Source of the DNA: Piscinibacter sp.
Lineage (GTDB): Bacteria; Pseudomonadota; Gammaproteobacteria; Burkholderiales; Burkholderiaceae_C
NCBI GenBank assembly: GCA_016706565.1
Contig: JADJJI010000001.1
Span: 124,001-188,000 of the forward strand
Direction of reading: 5' to 3'
DNA length: 64,000 bases
Shown here: one piece after another, positions 36,587-45,929 of the stretch
Position numbering within the stretch: position 1 is the stretch's first letter
How the letters are laid out: every line of letters begins with the position of its first letter
Program-made: the position numbers and the translations under genes
Notes under the pieces: model-generated
What the model was told of the DNA's origin: nothing
The model's input: the letters and a program-made list of their open reading frames with translations, nothing else
Databases searched by the model: none

Positions 36587-38134
36587 TCAGGCCGTCTCGG
36601 CCATCGCGAAGCGCTGCAAGGACAGCACCCGCGGCGAGAGCGCCCGGCCGACCTTGGGCAAGCGCCCGATGACGTTGGCAATCACCTCGAAATCGCCCAC
36701 CCGCCACGTGCGCAAGAGCACGCTCAAGGTCAGGTAAACGGTCGTGAAGACCAACGCGCCGCCTATGAACGCCAGTTTCAGGTGCATCGACTCGGCCGTC
36801 AGGTAGCCCAGCGCCGTGGCGATGGCGCCCGCAGCGAGCAGGCGCGCCATCGGCCCGAAGGGCAGCTTCACGTTGGTACGCCGGTGGGCGTACCACCAAC
36901 TGATGGCCGTGTCGCACAACTGCGTGATCGCGAAGCTGGCGATCGCCCCAGGCAGCCCGAAGCGCGGGATCAGCAGGAAACCGGCAATCAGGTTCACGAT
37001 CAGCGCGCACAGGATGACCCGGATGCGGTCGATCTGCCGGTCGCTGGCGGTCAACACGGCTGCCGCGGCGCCGTTGACCACGACGAAGCCCGCCACCACC
37101 AGGTGCCACATGAGCGCGGGAATTGCGCCTTCGTAGCGCTGCCCGTAGAGCAGGTGCACGAGGCCCTCGGACACCGTCAGCCCCAGCCCGGCGATCGCCA
37201 GCCCGACGAACCAGTACATGCGGGTCGACTCGGCGAGCATCCGGCCCAGCGACTCGGCCCCACCTTCGCCGAAGCGGCGCGCCATCGCGGGCAACAGCAC
37301 GGCGGCCATGCCGCCGGCGAGGATCTCCACCGCACCCTTGGTCAGCGCCCCGGCAATGGCGAAGTAGCCGACCGTCTCCGGGCTGGTGTAGGCCTTGAGG
37401 AGCGTCATCTCGACCGCCTTGTTCGTGGCCACCACCAGCAGCATCATGATGCCGGTGAGCACCAGGTGCTTGCGCAGGCGCCGGTTCAGTTCGTCGGGGA
37501 TCGAGCCGGCCACGGCACTCACCCCCATGCGCCGAAGCAGCAGGCGCACCAGGATGTTCGAGAACAGGCCCAGCACGGCGTAGGCAGCGAAGAACTGGGC
37601 GACGGTCGCACCCTTCCACGCCAGCACCACCACCAGCACCAGGTTGGCGATGGCCGTCAGCGCCAGCGAGGCGTTCTCGGGCACGAAGAGTTCGTAGCCC
37701 TTGCTGATCGCCCCGCGCATCCAGAACCCGGCGCGCGACCACACGGCAACCACGGCGATGCCGAGAAAGAGAGGTAGCTGCTCGCTCCAGTCCGAGACCG
37801 GCCGCACGATCATCGCGATCACGAAGATGCCCAGCACCAGCCCGGAGCTGATCAGTTGCAGCCGCAGGAAGCGCTGCACCAGCGCCTGGGCCACGTCTTC
37901 CCGGCCGGCACCGCGCGCCTCGGCCAGGAACTTGATGGACGAGGTCGGCAGCGCGTTGTTGCCGGCCATGATCAATGCGCCGCACAGCCAGATGCCGAAC
38001 GCGTAGTGTCCGTAGTCGGTCGGGCCGAGCGTGCGCGCGATCAGTACGCCGGCCAGCAGGCCGACCGCCGACTCGACGTAGCTGGCCATCGCCACCAGCG
38101 CGACATTGCGCAGCAGCGCAATCTTTTCCTTCAA
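36587..38134 (-). CDS. polysaccharide flippase (Wzx/MATE-like)
   Basis: 515 residues with 12-14 hydrophobic segments; opening KIALLRNVALVAMASYVESAVGLL and the internal GPTDYGHYAFGIWLCGALIM match Wzx/PST flippases. Transfers undecaprenyl-linked repeat units across the inner membrane before Wzy polymerisation. First gene of the unit that continues with the methyltransferase and glycosyltransferase. Confidence 0.85.
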   Translation of the reverse strand: MKEKIALLRNVALVAMASYVESAVGLLAGVLIARTLGPTDYGHYAFGIWLCGALIMAGNNALPTSSIKFLAEARGAGREDVAQALVQRFLRLQLISSGLVLGIFVIAMIVRPVSDWSEQLPLFLGIAVVAVWSRAGFWMRGAISKGYELFVPENASLALTAIANLVLVVVLAWKGATVAQFFAAYAVLGLFSNILVRLLLRRMGVSAVAGSIPDELNRRLRKHLVLTGIMMLLVVATNKAVEMTLLKAYTSPETVGYFAIAGALTKGAVEILAGGMAAVLLPAMARRFGEGGAESLGRMLAESTRMYWFVGLAIAGLGLTVSEGLVHLLYGQRYEGAIPALMWHLVVAGFVVVNGAAAAVLTASDRQIDRIRVILCALIVNLIAGFLLIPRFGLPGAIASFAITQLCDTAISWWYAHRRTNVKLPFGPMARLLAAGAIATALGYLTAESMHLKLAFIGGALVFTTVYLTLSVLLRTWRVGDFEVIANVIGRLPKVGRALSPRVLSLQRFAMAETA

Positions 38135-38268
38135 ACGGCACTCCTTGCAGGGGGCCCAATGCTAGGGCAGCCCGGCGACTTCAAGATGGACGGATCGCAC
38201 ACCGGGTCATGGGCCGGTTGGACGGACGCCACACGTCAGCCCCGCGAACCAGGGGGATAAGGCCGGCT

Positions 38269-39288
38269 TCAGGCCAGCAAGCGTCGCGGCCGGCGGAACA
38301 GGTACAGCGCCAGCAGATCGGGGCGGAACCGGCCGGAACCGTCGGCCACCGCGCCGGTTTCAAAGCCCAGCCGCCCCAGCAGCCAACCCACCTTCGACTC
38401 GGTGCTGTTGACCACTGGAACGCTGGTGAAGACGAGTTCGTAGCCTGCGCTTCGCGCCCGCTCGGCGATACCGGCGTCGAAGCGGCCGTGCGGGAACGAC
38501 ATCGTCACAGGCGCCGGGCGATGCGGCATGCGCGCCGCCATCTCGGCACGTGCACCACCGAGTTCGGCATCGAGATCGGGAGCCGAGGTCATCGGCGTGT
38601 GCGTCTTGCCGTGCAGCCCGATGGCGATTCCGCCGTCGTCGAGCGTGCGCAATTCGTCCGCCGTGATCATGTGGCGCAAGGGATCGGCCAAGGCATCAGC
38701 CATCTCGGCGAGCAGCACCCTCCGCCGTTCCGTCGGCAGTTGCTCGACCTGCGAAATCAGCTGGCGCAGCCCCGTGGCCCCTGCATCTGCCGGCTCCGGC
38801 GCCTGCACGCCATGGCGCCGCAAGGCCTGCGCCAGCGTGCTGACATCGAGGCGCCCTCGACGCCAGGCACCGATGATCTGCTCCTGATAGAAAGGTTCGG
38901 CTCGGCCGACCGCGTCGGACACGACGAACATCAGGCCCGGCGCCTGCAACGCGCGCATGCGGGGCAGGGCATGGTCGACATTGTCCGACCAGCCGTCGTC
39001 GAACGTGACCAACAGCGCACGCGGTGGCAGCTCGTGTTCGCCGCGACGCGCACGAACGACGTCATCCGCCGTCACCATGGTGTAATGCGCGGCGAAAAAC
39101 TCGAGGCAACTCGTGAACAGATCGGCCCGCAGCGTGTAGTCGGGATCGCAGTGGGCCCAGCGAGCGTCGGTGGGCTCGAGCACGCGATGGAACATGATGA
39201 CCGTCAACGTGCGGGCATTCCTGACCCGGTGGTAGAGGCCGAGGGCACCGCTGGCGTAGAGCAGCTTCTTGAGCAGATCGGAAAACAT
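38269..39288 (-). CDS. polysaccharide deacetylase family protein (second copy)
   Basis: 339 residues. NodB-type motifs: VIMFHRVL, VTFDDGWSDN (metal Asp), GLHGKTHTPMT (metal His pair), SFPHGRFD and the C-terminal VFTSVPVVN strand. Amphipathic N-terminus (FSDLLKKLLYASGALGLYHR). The ATG at 39288 shares the same CATG palindrome with the ATG of the divergent GT2 gene, so the two coding sequences start nose to nose with no intergenic space. Confidence 0.84.
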   Translation of the reverse strand: MFSDLLKKLLYASGALGLYHRVRNARTLTVIMFHRVLEPTDARWAHCDPDYTLRADLFTSCLEFFAAHYTMVTADDVVRARRGEHELPPRALLVTFDDGWSDNVDHALPRMRALQAPGLMFVVSDAVGRAEPFYQEQIIGAWRRGRLDVSTLAQALRRHGVQAPEPADAGATGLRQLISQVEQLPTERRRVLLAEMADALADPLRHMITADELRTLDDGGIAIGLHGKTHTPMTSAPDLDAELGGARAEMAARMPHRPAPVTMSFPHGRFDAGIAERARSAGYELVFTSVPVVNSTESKVGWLLGRLGFETGAVADGSGRFRPDLLALYLFRRPRRLLA

Positions 39289-39289
39289 G
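39286..39289. other. shared start-codon palindrome of two divergent genes
   Basis: CATG at 39286-39289 gives ATG 39287 on the plus strand (glycosyltransferase) and ATG 39288 on the minus strand (deacetylase). Each promoter and ribosome site must lie inside the coding sequence of the other gene if both starts are right; GTG 39299 is an alternative for the glycosyltransferase. Confidence 0.55.
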
Positions 39290-40204
39290 GCACTCGACGT
39301 GGAAGTGTCGGTGATCATACCGACGTACAACCGACGCGAGCTCGTGCAGCGGGCCATCGGCACGGTGCTCGCGCAGTCGCGCCCGGTGCAGGAGATCCTG
39401 GTCGTCGACGACGGCTCGACGGACGGCACCGGCGACACGCTCGCCGCGGCTTTCGGCGATCGCATCCGCTACGTCCGTCAGGCCAATGGCGGCGTCTCGT
39501 CGGCGCGCAACCACGGCCTGCGCCTGGCGCGCGGACGCTACCTGGCGCTGCTGGACAGCGACGACGAATGGCTGCCCGAGAAGACCCAGCGGCAGATCGA
39601 GTGGCTGCAGGCCCGGCCCGACTACGGCATGGCGCTGTGCGACGTCGTGCGCATGGACGCGGAGCATCGCGATGTCGAGCTCTTCAGCCGCCGTGAACTG
39701 CTGCCCGAGGACGGCATGATCCTCAAGTGGGTGCTGGTGCAGCCGGCACTGGTGCCCGCCTCGGTGATGATGCGCCGCGAGGTGTTCGAGACGGTGGGCG
39801 GCTTCGACGAGACGCTGGCCACCGGCGAGGACCTCGACTTCCACCTGCGTGTCGCGGCGCGCTGGCCGATCGGCATCGTCGAGCAGCCGCTGGTGCGCGC
39901 GATGCGCGGCCATGACGGCCTGTCGAGCCTGGCGCGGACCTATGACGACTATGTCCGGGTGATCGAGCGCGCTGTGGCGCTTGCAGCAGGCAGCGTCTCC
40001 GAGGTCGACCGCCACCGTGCGCTGGCTCGCGCCTACGCGCGCAACGCGCGCGGCATGGTCTACCTGCGGCGCTGGCAGGCGGCCTGGGAGTTGGCGCGCA
40101 AGGCCTGGCGCCTAGAACCCGAAGCAGCGGCTCGGCGCGAACTGCTCGGCCTGATGCCGCTGGCCGCGAGGCGCATTGTCGCCAGGCTGCGCCACGGCCA
40201 TTGA
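39287..40204 (+). CDS. glycosyltransferase family 2 (GT-A)
   Basis: 305 residues. GT-A motifs: VSVIIPTYNRRELVQRAI, LVVDDGSTDGTGDTL (nucleotide-binding Asp), SSARNHGLRLARGRYLALLDSDD (DxD metal site) and the acceptor region VGGFDETLATGEDLDF. Cytoplasmic inverting transferase for EPS assembly. It is followed 26 bases later by a methyltransferase gene with AAGGA ribosome site, forming a small rightward unit. Confidence 0.87.
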   Translation: MALDVEVSVIIPTYNRRELVQRAIGTVLAQSRPVQEILVVDDGSTDGTGDTLAAAFGDRIRYVRQANGGVSSARNHGLRLARGRYLALLDSDDEWLPEKTQRQIEWLQARPDYGMALCDVVRMDAEHRDVELFSRRELLPEDGMILKWVLVQPALVPASVMMRREVFETVGGFDETLATGEDLDFHLRVAARWPIGIVEQPLVRAMRGHDGLSSLARTYDDYVRVIERAVALAAGSVSEVDRHRALARAYARNARGMVYLRRWQAAWELARKAWRLEPEAAARRELLGLMPLAARRIVARLRHGH

Positions 40205-40230
40205 GCGCCCGAGGACACCGAAGGAACGTC

Positions 40231-40890
40231 ATGACCAAGAAAACCGTGCTCGATATCGTGGCGTCCGAAGGGGCGCCGGCCCGCCAACTCGTCTCGAAGC
40301 TGTGGCGGCGCTACGCGATGCGCGGCATCGGCGCCAACGACAATCACGCGGGGCTGGACAAGCTCTACGCGCTGCCCGACCCCTGGGGCATGACCACCGA
40401 GCGAGAGCAGTCGCGCTTTTCGCAGACCAACGCGGTGATTGGCGCGCACGCGGGTCACGTCGGCTCGCTGCTGGAGATCGGCAGCGGCGAAGGCCACCAG
40501 AGCGAGCACCTGTCGAAGATGTGCGATCAGCTCTACGGCCTGGATGTCAGCGAACGCGCCGTGGATCGCGCCCGCGAGCGCCTGCCCCAGGCCCGCTTCG
40601 GCGTTGGCGAGATCACCGCCCTGCCCTGGGAGCCGCCGGCGGGCGGCAAGTACGACCTGGTGGTCGCCTGTGAAGTGCTGTACTACCTGAGCGACATCGC
40701 CGGCGCCGTCGACGCCATGTCCAGACTGGGCAACGCCTGCCTGGTGACCTTCTTCTGCCCGTCGGCCCGGCGCGTGGCCGAGCACTTGCAGGACATCCCG
40801 GGCCTGCAGCGCGGCTGGATCTACCACGATCCCTACGCCTGGCTGTGGGCCTACTGGCGCCCGCAGCTCGCTGAACCCGCTCAGTCGTAG
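40231..40890 (+). CDS. class I SAM-dependent methyltransferase (NodS/UbiG-like)
   Basis: 219 residues from ATG 40231 (AAGGAACGTC upstream). Motif I LLEIGSGEGHQSEHL, acidic YGLDVSERAVDRARERL, motif II/III GKYDLVVACEVLYYLSD. The N-terminal segment GLDKLYALPDPWGMTTERE resembles the NodS-like group that N-methylates chito-oligosaccharide precursors, but that assignment is weak. Its last 10 bases overlap the converging gene. Confidence 0.78.
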   Translation: MTKKTVLDIVASEGAPARQLVSKLWRRYAMRGIGANDNHAGLDKLYALPDPWGMTTEREQSRFSQTNAVIGAHAGHVGSLLEIGSGEGHQSEHLSKMCDQLYGLDVSERAVDRARERLPQARFGVGEITALPWEPPAGGKYDLVVACEVLYYLSDIAGAVDAMSRLGNACLVTFFCPSARRVAEHLQDIPGLQRGWIYHDPYAWLWAYWRPQLAEPAQS

Positions 40891-42596
40891 CCGAACCAGG
40901 CCAGGTCGTAGGTGGTGCCGTACCACCAGCCGGCCTTGCGCGTGGGCGACAGCCGGTAGCGAGGCACGCCCGCCGACGGGCGCACCCAGCGCGAGAAGTT
41001 GGCATCGGCCGTCACGCGCAGGCGCGCGATCTGAGTGTCGATCTGCCCGGTTGGCTGCCCGAGCTTCTGACGCGCCCATCGTCCACGCGCCAGCAGGCCC
41101 AGCACGTTGAAGGCGTGCTCCGCCTCGGCGCCTTCGTAGTTGCCCTTCAAACCCGACAGGTAGCGGGGCGACCAGTCGACGCCTTCCTGCTCTATCGCGC
41201 GTTCGGCCACGAACTGCGCGTAGTCGCCCAGAAGTTGCAGGGCGCGGCGATCGTCGCTGTGCAGGTGGTAGCGCCACAGCGCCTCGGTCATCAGCGCCGC
41301 CATCCACGGGCTCATCACCACGTCGGGAAAGCTGCCCTCCTCGTGCACTTCGGGCCGATGGAGCAGCACACCGGCCATCTCCGTGGCGCCCGGGTAACCC
41401 GGCGGCGGCTGGCTCACGTCGGCGCGCATGCCCTCGACGATGCGCTGCACGCGCGTGCGGTAGGCCGCCTCGCCGGTGGCTTCCCAGGCCGACAAGGCGC
41501 CACCGATGGCCACGCTCATGTGCCGCTCGGTCCACAGGCCCGTGGTCTTCTCGAAGGGCGGCAGCCGCGTGGGTACCGTGGCCACCAGGTCCGCCACGGC
41601 GCGAATGCGCTCGATCAGCCGCGCGTCGCCGGTCAGCAGGTAGGCCGTGAACAAGCCGCCGGCATGCGCGTACTTCGCGTCGCCCGGGCGCTTGGCGAAG
41701 GAGCCGCGGCGGCCCTCGAGCGCGATGTGCGAGGCATAGAACTGCGTGGCCCGGTGCGCATGCCGGAGCCACTTCGCATCGCCGGTCTGCACGTAGGCGT
41801 TCCACAGCACGCCGGGGCGGTCGTACAGCCAGCCCTCGAACTCGTTGACCCAGTGGATCAGGCCCTGGCCGTTCTCGCCGGTCTCGAAGCGCGTCACATC
41901 GGCGGCCACGTCGTTCACGTAGGTGCGCATGAAGCCGATCTGCCAGTCGCGGCCGATACCGGCCCGGATGGGCGCCACCGGCCCGCGCAGGTTGGATTGC
42001 ATCAGCCACGCGGCCGGCAGCCCGACCCAGGCATGCGGCTCGCGGACCGGGGCGGCCGTCGTGTCGATCGCGTAGTTGTCCGTCTGCGGGTGCTCCAGCG
42101 GCGAAGGCTCGGCCTGCGGCCCCCAGGTGCGCTCGGCCACGTTGGCCGGCGTGATGCCGGTACCTGCCGCCAGCGTGCGCGCCTGGCCCCAGCGCACCAC
42201 GTACTGCGCGGTGGCAGCACGCGCGCAGTCGTGCGTAAACGCGATCAGTACGGCGCGGATGGACTTGCCATCGATCGACGTGTCACTGAAGTGCCGCCAG
42301 CGCGCCAGTTCGACGACATCCGCCGCCACCTCGCGGCCCTCCGGCGTCTCGAGCCTGAGCCTGGACGAGTCGGCCAGGAATCCGCGCGGCAGCGGCAGAC
42401 CAAAGCCGATCGCCTGGGCGTCGCCGCTGCCCGCCGCACAGTGGACGGTCGCCTCGACCGTGCCGGTGGCCTGCGGCGCCGCGTAAGGCTCGGGCAACGC
42501 GCCGGCGGCGGGCGCCGCCAAGAAAACGATTGCCAGCCCGAAGCCGGCACGAAGCCGGCCTCGGCCGCCGGCACACCCCATGGAAGTCAGTCGCAT
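40881..42596 (-). CDS. secreted rhamnogalacturonan-lyase-like (PcRGLX/YetA-type) protein
   Basis: 571 residues. A signal peptide (GFGLAIVFLAAPAAGALP) is visible. The N-terminal beta-domain (GFGLPLPRGFLADSSRLRL ... REVAADVVELARWRHF) resembles the first domain of PcRGLX/YetA-like exo-rhamnogalacturonan lyases; the rest is helix-rich with repeated Trp/Tyr/His, like an (alpha/alpha)6 toroid (WVNEFEGWLYDRPGVLWNAY, SPWMAALMTEALWRYHLH, VLGLLARGRW). It probably trims or degrades the exported polymer in the periplasm or outside (inference). Start could also be ATG 42581. A simple conserved hypothetical label is the fallback. Confidence 0.55.
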   Translation of the reverse strand: MRLTSMGCAGGRGRLRAGFGLAIVFLAAPAAGALPEPYAAPQATGTVEATVHCAAGSGDAQAIGFGLPLPRGFLADSSRLRLETPEGREVAADVVELARWRHFSDTSIDGKSIRAVLIAFTHDCARAATAQYVVRWGQARTLAAGTGITPANVAERTWGPQAEPSPLEHPQTDNYAIDTTAAPVREPHAWVGLPAAWLMQSNLRGPVAPIRAGIGRDWQIGFMRTYVNDVAADVTRFETGENGQGLIHWVNEFEGWLYDRPGVLWNAYVQTGDAKWLRHAHRATQFYASHIALEGRRGSFAKRPGDAKYAHAGGLFTAYLLTGDARLIERIRAVADLVATVPTRLPPFEKTTGLWTERHMSVAIGGALSAWEATGEAAYRTRVQRIVEGMRADVSQPPPGYPGATEMAGVLLHRPEVHEEGSFPDVVMSPWMAALMTEALWRYHLHSDDRRALQLLGDYAQFVAERAIEQEGVDWSPRYLSGLKGNYEGAEAEHAFNVLGLLARGRWARQKLGQPTGQIDTQIARLRVTADANFSRWVRPSAGVPRYRLSPTRKAGWWYGTTYDLAWFGYD

Positions 42597-42783
42597 CGGC
42601 CGATTATGTGCAAGCCCTCCTGTGGGCAGGATCCCACGCCGCGGGCCGCTGCGCAGCTTCCCCCCTGTTCAAGGGCACCTGCGGCGATCCGGCAGCGTTT
42701 ACATTCCACGCCACAGGCGCATCGCAGCGCCGAACAGGAGCTGGTTTCCCCAGCCCACAGTCGTTGTGATCATCCACAGTCCC

Positions 42784-43782
42784 GTGATCGCCGCTGCCGC
42801 CGTGCCCGCTGCGGGGCAGCAACTTGCCGACCGAGTCGACTACCTCGATGGGTGGCGAGGCTTGGCCATCGTGCTGGTGCTGCAGTCGCATTTCCTGCCC
42901 TCGCATGCCATCGACTCCGGCCAGCTCGGCGTCGACATCTTCTTCTGCCTGTCCGGCTTGCTGATGAGCAACCTGCTGTTCGTCAAGCGGGTTTCACTGG
43001 TGCACTTCTACAAGCGGCGCATCAGCCGCATCCTGCCGGCCTTCCTGCTGTTCATCACCGTGGTGTACGGCCTGGCGGCCTGGGCGGGCATCGGCCGTGG
43101 GTGGCACGAGATCGTCGCCTCGGCGCTCTTCCTTCGCACCTACCTGCCGGCACAGCCGGACATCTGGAGCACGGGGCTGCCGATCGGCCATCTCTGGTCG
43201 CTCAACGTCGAGGAGCACAGCTACGTGTTCCTCAGCCTGCTGACGTTGGTCGCGGTGCTGCGCAAGCGCGAGGCCTGGGTGCTCGCGGCGGTGAGCGCGG
43301 CGACGATGGCGCTGTACTACGTTTACGAGACGACCCCGCAGATCGCCGCCACCTCATTCGAGATCCGCACCGAGATCGCGGCCTCGTTCCTGCTCGTCTC
43401 GGCGGGCTACTTTCTCGTCAAGCACCGCGTCGCACCGCACGTTCGGCCCTGGATGCCGATGCTGGCGCTGGGCTTGGCCGTGCCAGGCTACCTGCCGCAT
43501 GCGCACTGGTGGGTGAGTGCGATCGTGTCGCCGCTGGCGCTGGCGTTCTGCGTGAATCACCTGGCCGTGACACCCAGTGCCGTGCGCCAGGCGCTCGCGG
43601 CGTGGCCGTTGCGCCGGATGGGCATCTGGTCGTACTCGATCTACCTCTGGCAACAGCCCTTCTACGACTACAAGGCATCCTTTCCGGCCGGCCTGGCGGT
43701 CGTCGGTGCGCTGCTCACGGGCCTGGCGTCCTTCTACCTGTTCGAAAACCCCTGCCGCGACTGGATCAACAAGCGTTGGTGA
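42784..43782 (+). CDS. acyltransferase 3 family membrane protein (OafA/YrhL-like)
   Basis: About 332 residues. The hallmark DYLDGWRGLAIVLVLQSHF near the N-terminus is followed by about ten transmembrane helices; FYKRRISRILPAFLL and HLWSLNVEEHSYVF match the family's R/K-R-x-x-R-I and W-S-L-x-V-E-E motifs. Such proteins move acetyl or other acyl groups onto envelope sugars. The start is uncertain: GTG 42784, GTG 42766, or ATG 42580 are in frame, and an AGGAG at 42736-42740 stands too far from the first two. Confidence 0.82.
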   Translation: MIAAAAVPAAGQQLADRVDYLDGWRGLAIVLVLQSHFLPSHAIDSGQLGVDIFFCLSGLLMSNLLFVKRVSLVHFYKRRISRILPAFLLFITVVYGLAAWAGIGRGWHEIVASALFLRTYLPAQPDIWSTGLPIGHLWSLNVEEHSYVFLSLLTLVAVLRKREAWVLAAVSAATMALYYVYETTPQIAATSFEIRTEIAASFLLVSAGYFLVKHRVAPHVRPWMPMLALGLAVPGYLPHAHWWVSAIVSPLALAFCVNHLAVTPSAVRQALAAWPLRRMGIWSYSIYLWQQPFYDYKASFPAGLAVVGALLTGLASFYLFENPCRDWINKRW

Positions 43783-43882
43783 AGGCCCGAGGCGACGAGC
43801 AATCGGAGCCCCCCCAGAACAGACGCTTGCCGCCACGACACGCAGCGCTATCCTGCGCGATCCCGATCTCGAGCCTCCTGTC

Positions 43883-45904
43883 ATGAGCCTGTGCCGATCC
43901 ATTGCCATCTGCCTGTCTCTCACTGTCGTGGCGCAGGGGAGCAGCGCTTTCGCGCAATCCAGCGCCGAGACCAGGCGGGCGCCGGCGTCGTTCAAGCTGC
44001 CTCAGGCGCATCCGCGCATCCTTCTCTCCGACGAAGCCACGATGGCACGCTTGAAGAAGGTGCTCGACAGCCGCTCCGCGGCGGCCGGGCGCTTCCAGGA
44101 CCAGGTGGCCGGCCAGCTGATGGGGCGCCGCGCGTATGCATTCCAGCCCTGGTATGCCGCCTTGCTGTACCAGCTCACCGGTGACAAGAGGTACGCCAGC
44201 TACGCCATCGAAGAAACCGAGAAGTTCATCGTCGCCGAAGAGGAGAAGATCGCCCGCAACCAGCGCGCCGCGGTGGCCGGAGACAGCTACCTCGAGGTCG
44301 GTCAGACCATCGGCAACGTGGCGCTGGTCTACGACTGGTGCCATTCGCTGCTCACGCCGGAGCAGCGCGCGCGCTGGGTGAGCTACTCGAACGTGGCGGT
44401 GGGCAACGTCTGGAACCACACTGGCGCCAAGTGGGGCAACACCACCTACGCCTGGAGCGGGTGGTCGGTCGACAACCCGTCGAACAACTACTACTACTCG
44501 TTCCTGCGCGCGACCATGCTGCTCGGCCTGGCGACGCACGGCGAGAACCCGCAGGCGCCGGCCTGGATCGACAAGTTCCGCACCGCGAAGATCGAGAACC
44601 AGCTCATCCCGACCTTCAACCGCGAGTTGCAGGGGGGCGGCTCGCGCGAAGGCACGGGCTACGGCACGGCGATGAAGAACCTGTGGCAGCTGTACGACTG
44701 GTGGGAACGCTCCACCGGCGAACGCATTGCCACGCGCACGCCGCACACGCTGGCCTCGATGGCGCACCTGATGCACAGCATCGTTCCCACGCTGGACCGC
44801 CTGGCGCCCACCGGCGACCACGCCCGCGACAGCACCGCCGCGCTGTTCGACTACCACCGCGAATACCTGCTCGAGCTGATGGCCCTGTTCCCGCAGGAGC
44901 GACTGTCCGGTGCCGCACGCACGCTGCTCGATTCGTCTTCGGTGCCGCAGATGAAGAACAGCTTCATGTTCGTCGCGGACTTCCTCTACGAGCAGCCCGA
45001 TCTTCAGGCGCGGCCGCTGTCTGATCTGTCGACCACCTACTGGGCTGCGGGCACCGGGCAGCTGATGATGCGCTCGGCCTGGGACAACTCGGCGACCTAC
45101 GCCAACTTCATCTGCGGCCCCTACACCGAGAGCCATGCGCACCGTGACCAGGGCAGCTTCGTGCTCTTCAAGGGCGCCTGGCTGGCCACCGACTCCAACG
45201 TGTTCTCGCGCTCCGGCATCGAACAGGACGAGGAACTGCACAACCTGGTCCGCTTCGACAACGGCGGCGCGCCGGTCAAGCAGGCTTATGGCACGAGCTG
45301 CACCCTCGCCGCGCTGGCCGACAACAAGCACTTCACCTATGCGTCGGCCAAGATCACGCCGGTCTACCGCAACAGCCCTGCGGTGACGAAGTCCGAGCGC
45401 GAGTTCCTCTTCATCAAGCCCGACACCTTCGTGGTGTTCGACCGCGCCAACGTCGGCTCCGCCGCGACGAAGCGCACCTGGACCCTGAACCTCGGCGGGC
45501 CGCCGACTGTGGCGGGCGACATGATCGGCTACGCCGACGGCAAGAGCCGGCTCGACGTGCAGCGCCTCGCGCCCGCCGGGCTGACGGCGGAAGTGCGCCA
45601 GTGGCCCGAGCTGCGCAAGGGCATGCAGGGCGGCGTGCGTGTGGACGTGGCAGATTCGGCCGGCACATCCTCGGTGTTCCTGCACGTGCTTTCGGCCAAT
45701 GGGGCCGTGACCTCGGCCACGCGGTCCGATGCTCCAGGTCAGACCGGTGCGCAGATCAAGCTGGCCGACGGCCGCACGGCCACCGTCCGGTTTTCCACGC
45801 AGGCCAACGGCGCCACGCTGGAGCTGCGCGGTGCGGACCAGTCGCCTCAGTTCAGCGGGCCGCTGCCCACCGGCGTGACGCCACCGCCCCTGTTCGCGAA
45901 CTGA
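43883..45904 (+). CDS. secreted heparinase II/III / alginate-lyase-like protein, copy 1
   Basis: 673 residues. Signal peptide ends near SSAFAQSS. The N-terminal (alpha/alpha) toroid begins at AHPRILLSDEATMARLKKV; a Tyr-rich core NNYYYSFLRAT, then SREGTGYGTAMKNLWQLYDW, and the C-terminal beta-sandwich with FICGPYTESHAHRDQGSF and FLFIKPDTFVVFDRA are typical of PL-type heparinase/alginate lyases. It likely cleaves the cell's own uronate-containing polymer. Unlike the other two copies it has no extra N-terminal module. A 246-bp block (44636-44881) is nearly identical to copy 3. Confidence 0.82.
   Translation: MSLCRSIAICLSLTVVAQGSSAFAQSSAETRRAPASFKLPQAHPRILLSDEATMARLKKVLDSRSAAAGRFQDQVAGQLMGRRAYAFQPWYAALLYQLTGDKRYASYAIEETEKFIVAEEEKIARNQRAAVAGDSYLEVGQTIGNVALVYDWCHSLLTPEQRARWVSYSNVAVGNVWNHTGAKWGNTTYAWSGWSVDNPSNNYYYSFLRATMLLGLATHGENPQAPAWIDKFRTAKIENQLIPTFNRELQGGGSREGTGYGTAMKNLWQLYDWWERSTGERIATRTPHTLASMAHLMHSIVPTLDRLAPTGDHARDSTAALFDYHREYLLELMALFPQERLSGAARTLLDSSSVPQMKNSFMFVADFLYEQPDLQARPLSDLSTTYWAAGTGQLMMRSAWDNSATYANFICGPYTESHAHRDQGSFVLFKGAWLATDSNVFSRSGIEQDEELHNLVRFDNGGAPVKQAYGTSCTLAALADNKHFTYASAKITPVYRNSPAVTKSEREFLFIKPDTFVVFDRANVGSAATKRTWTLNLGGPPTVAGDMIGYADGKSRLDVQRLAPAGLTAEVRQWPELRKGMQGGVRVDVADSAGTSSVFLHVLSANGAVTSATRSDAPGQTGAQIKLADGRTATVRFSTQANGATLELRGADQSPQFSGPLPTGVTPPPLFAN
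44636..44881 (+). repeat. near-identical block shared with lyase copy 3 (inverted)
   Basis: By direct reading this 246-bp segment differs from the reverse complement of 55770-56015 at only two positions (both third-codon). Flanking sequence of the two genes is visibly more diverged, as expected for a gene-conversion tract. Confidence 0.85.
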
Positions 45905-45929
45905 TCAGCCCACTTCGACTGGAGAAGCC

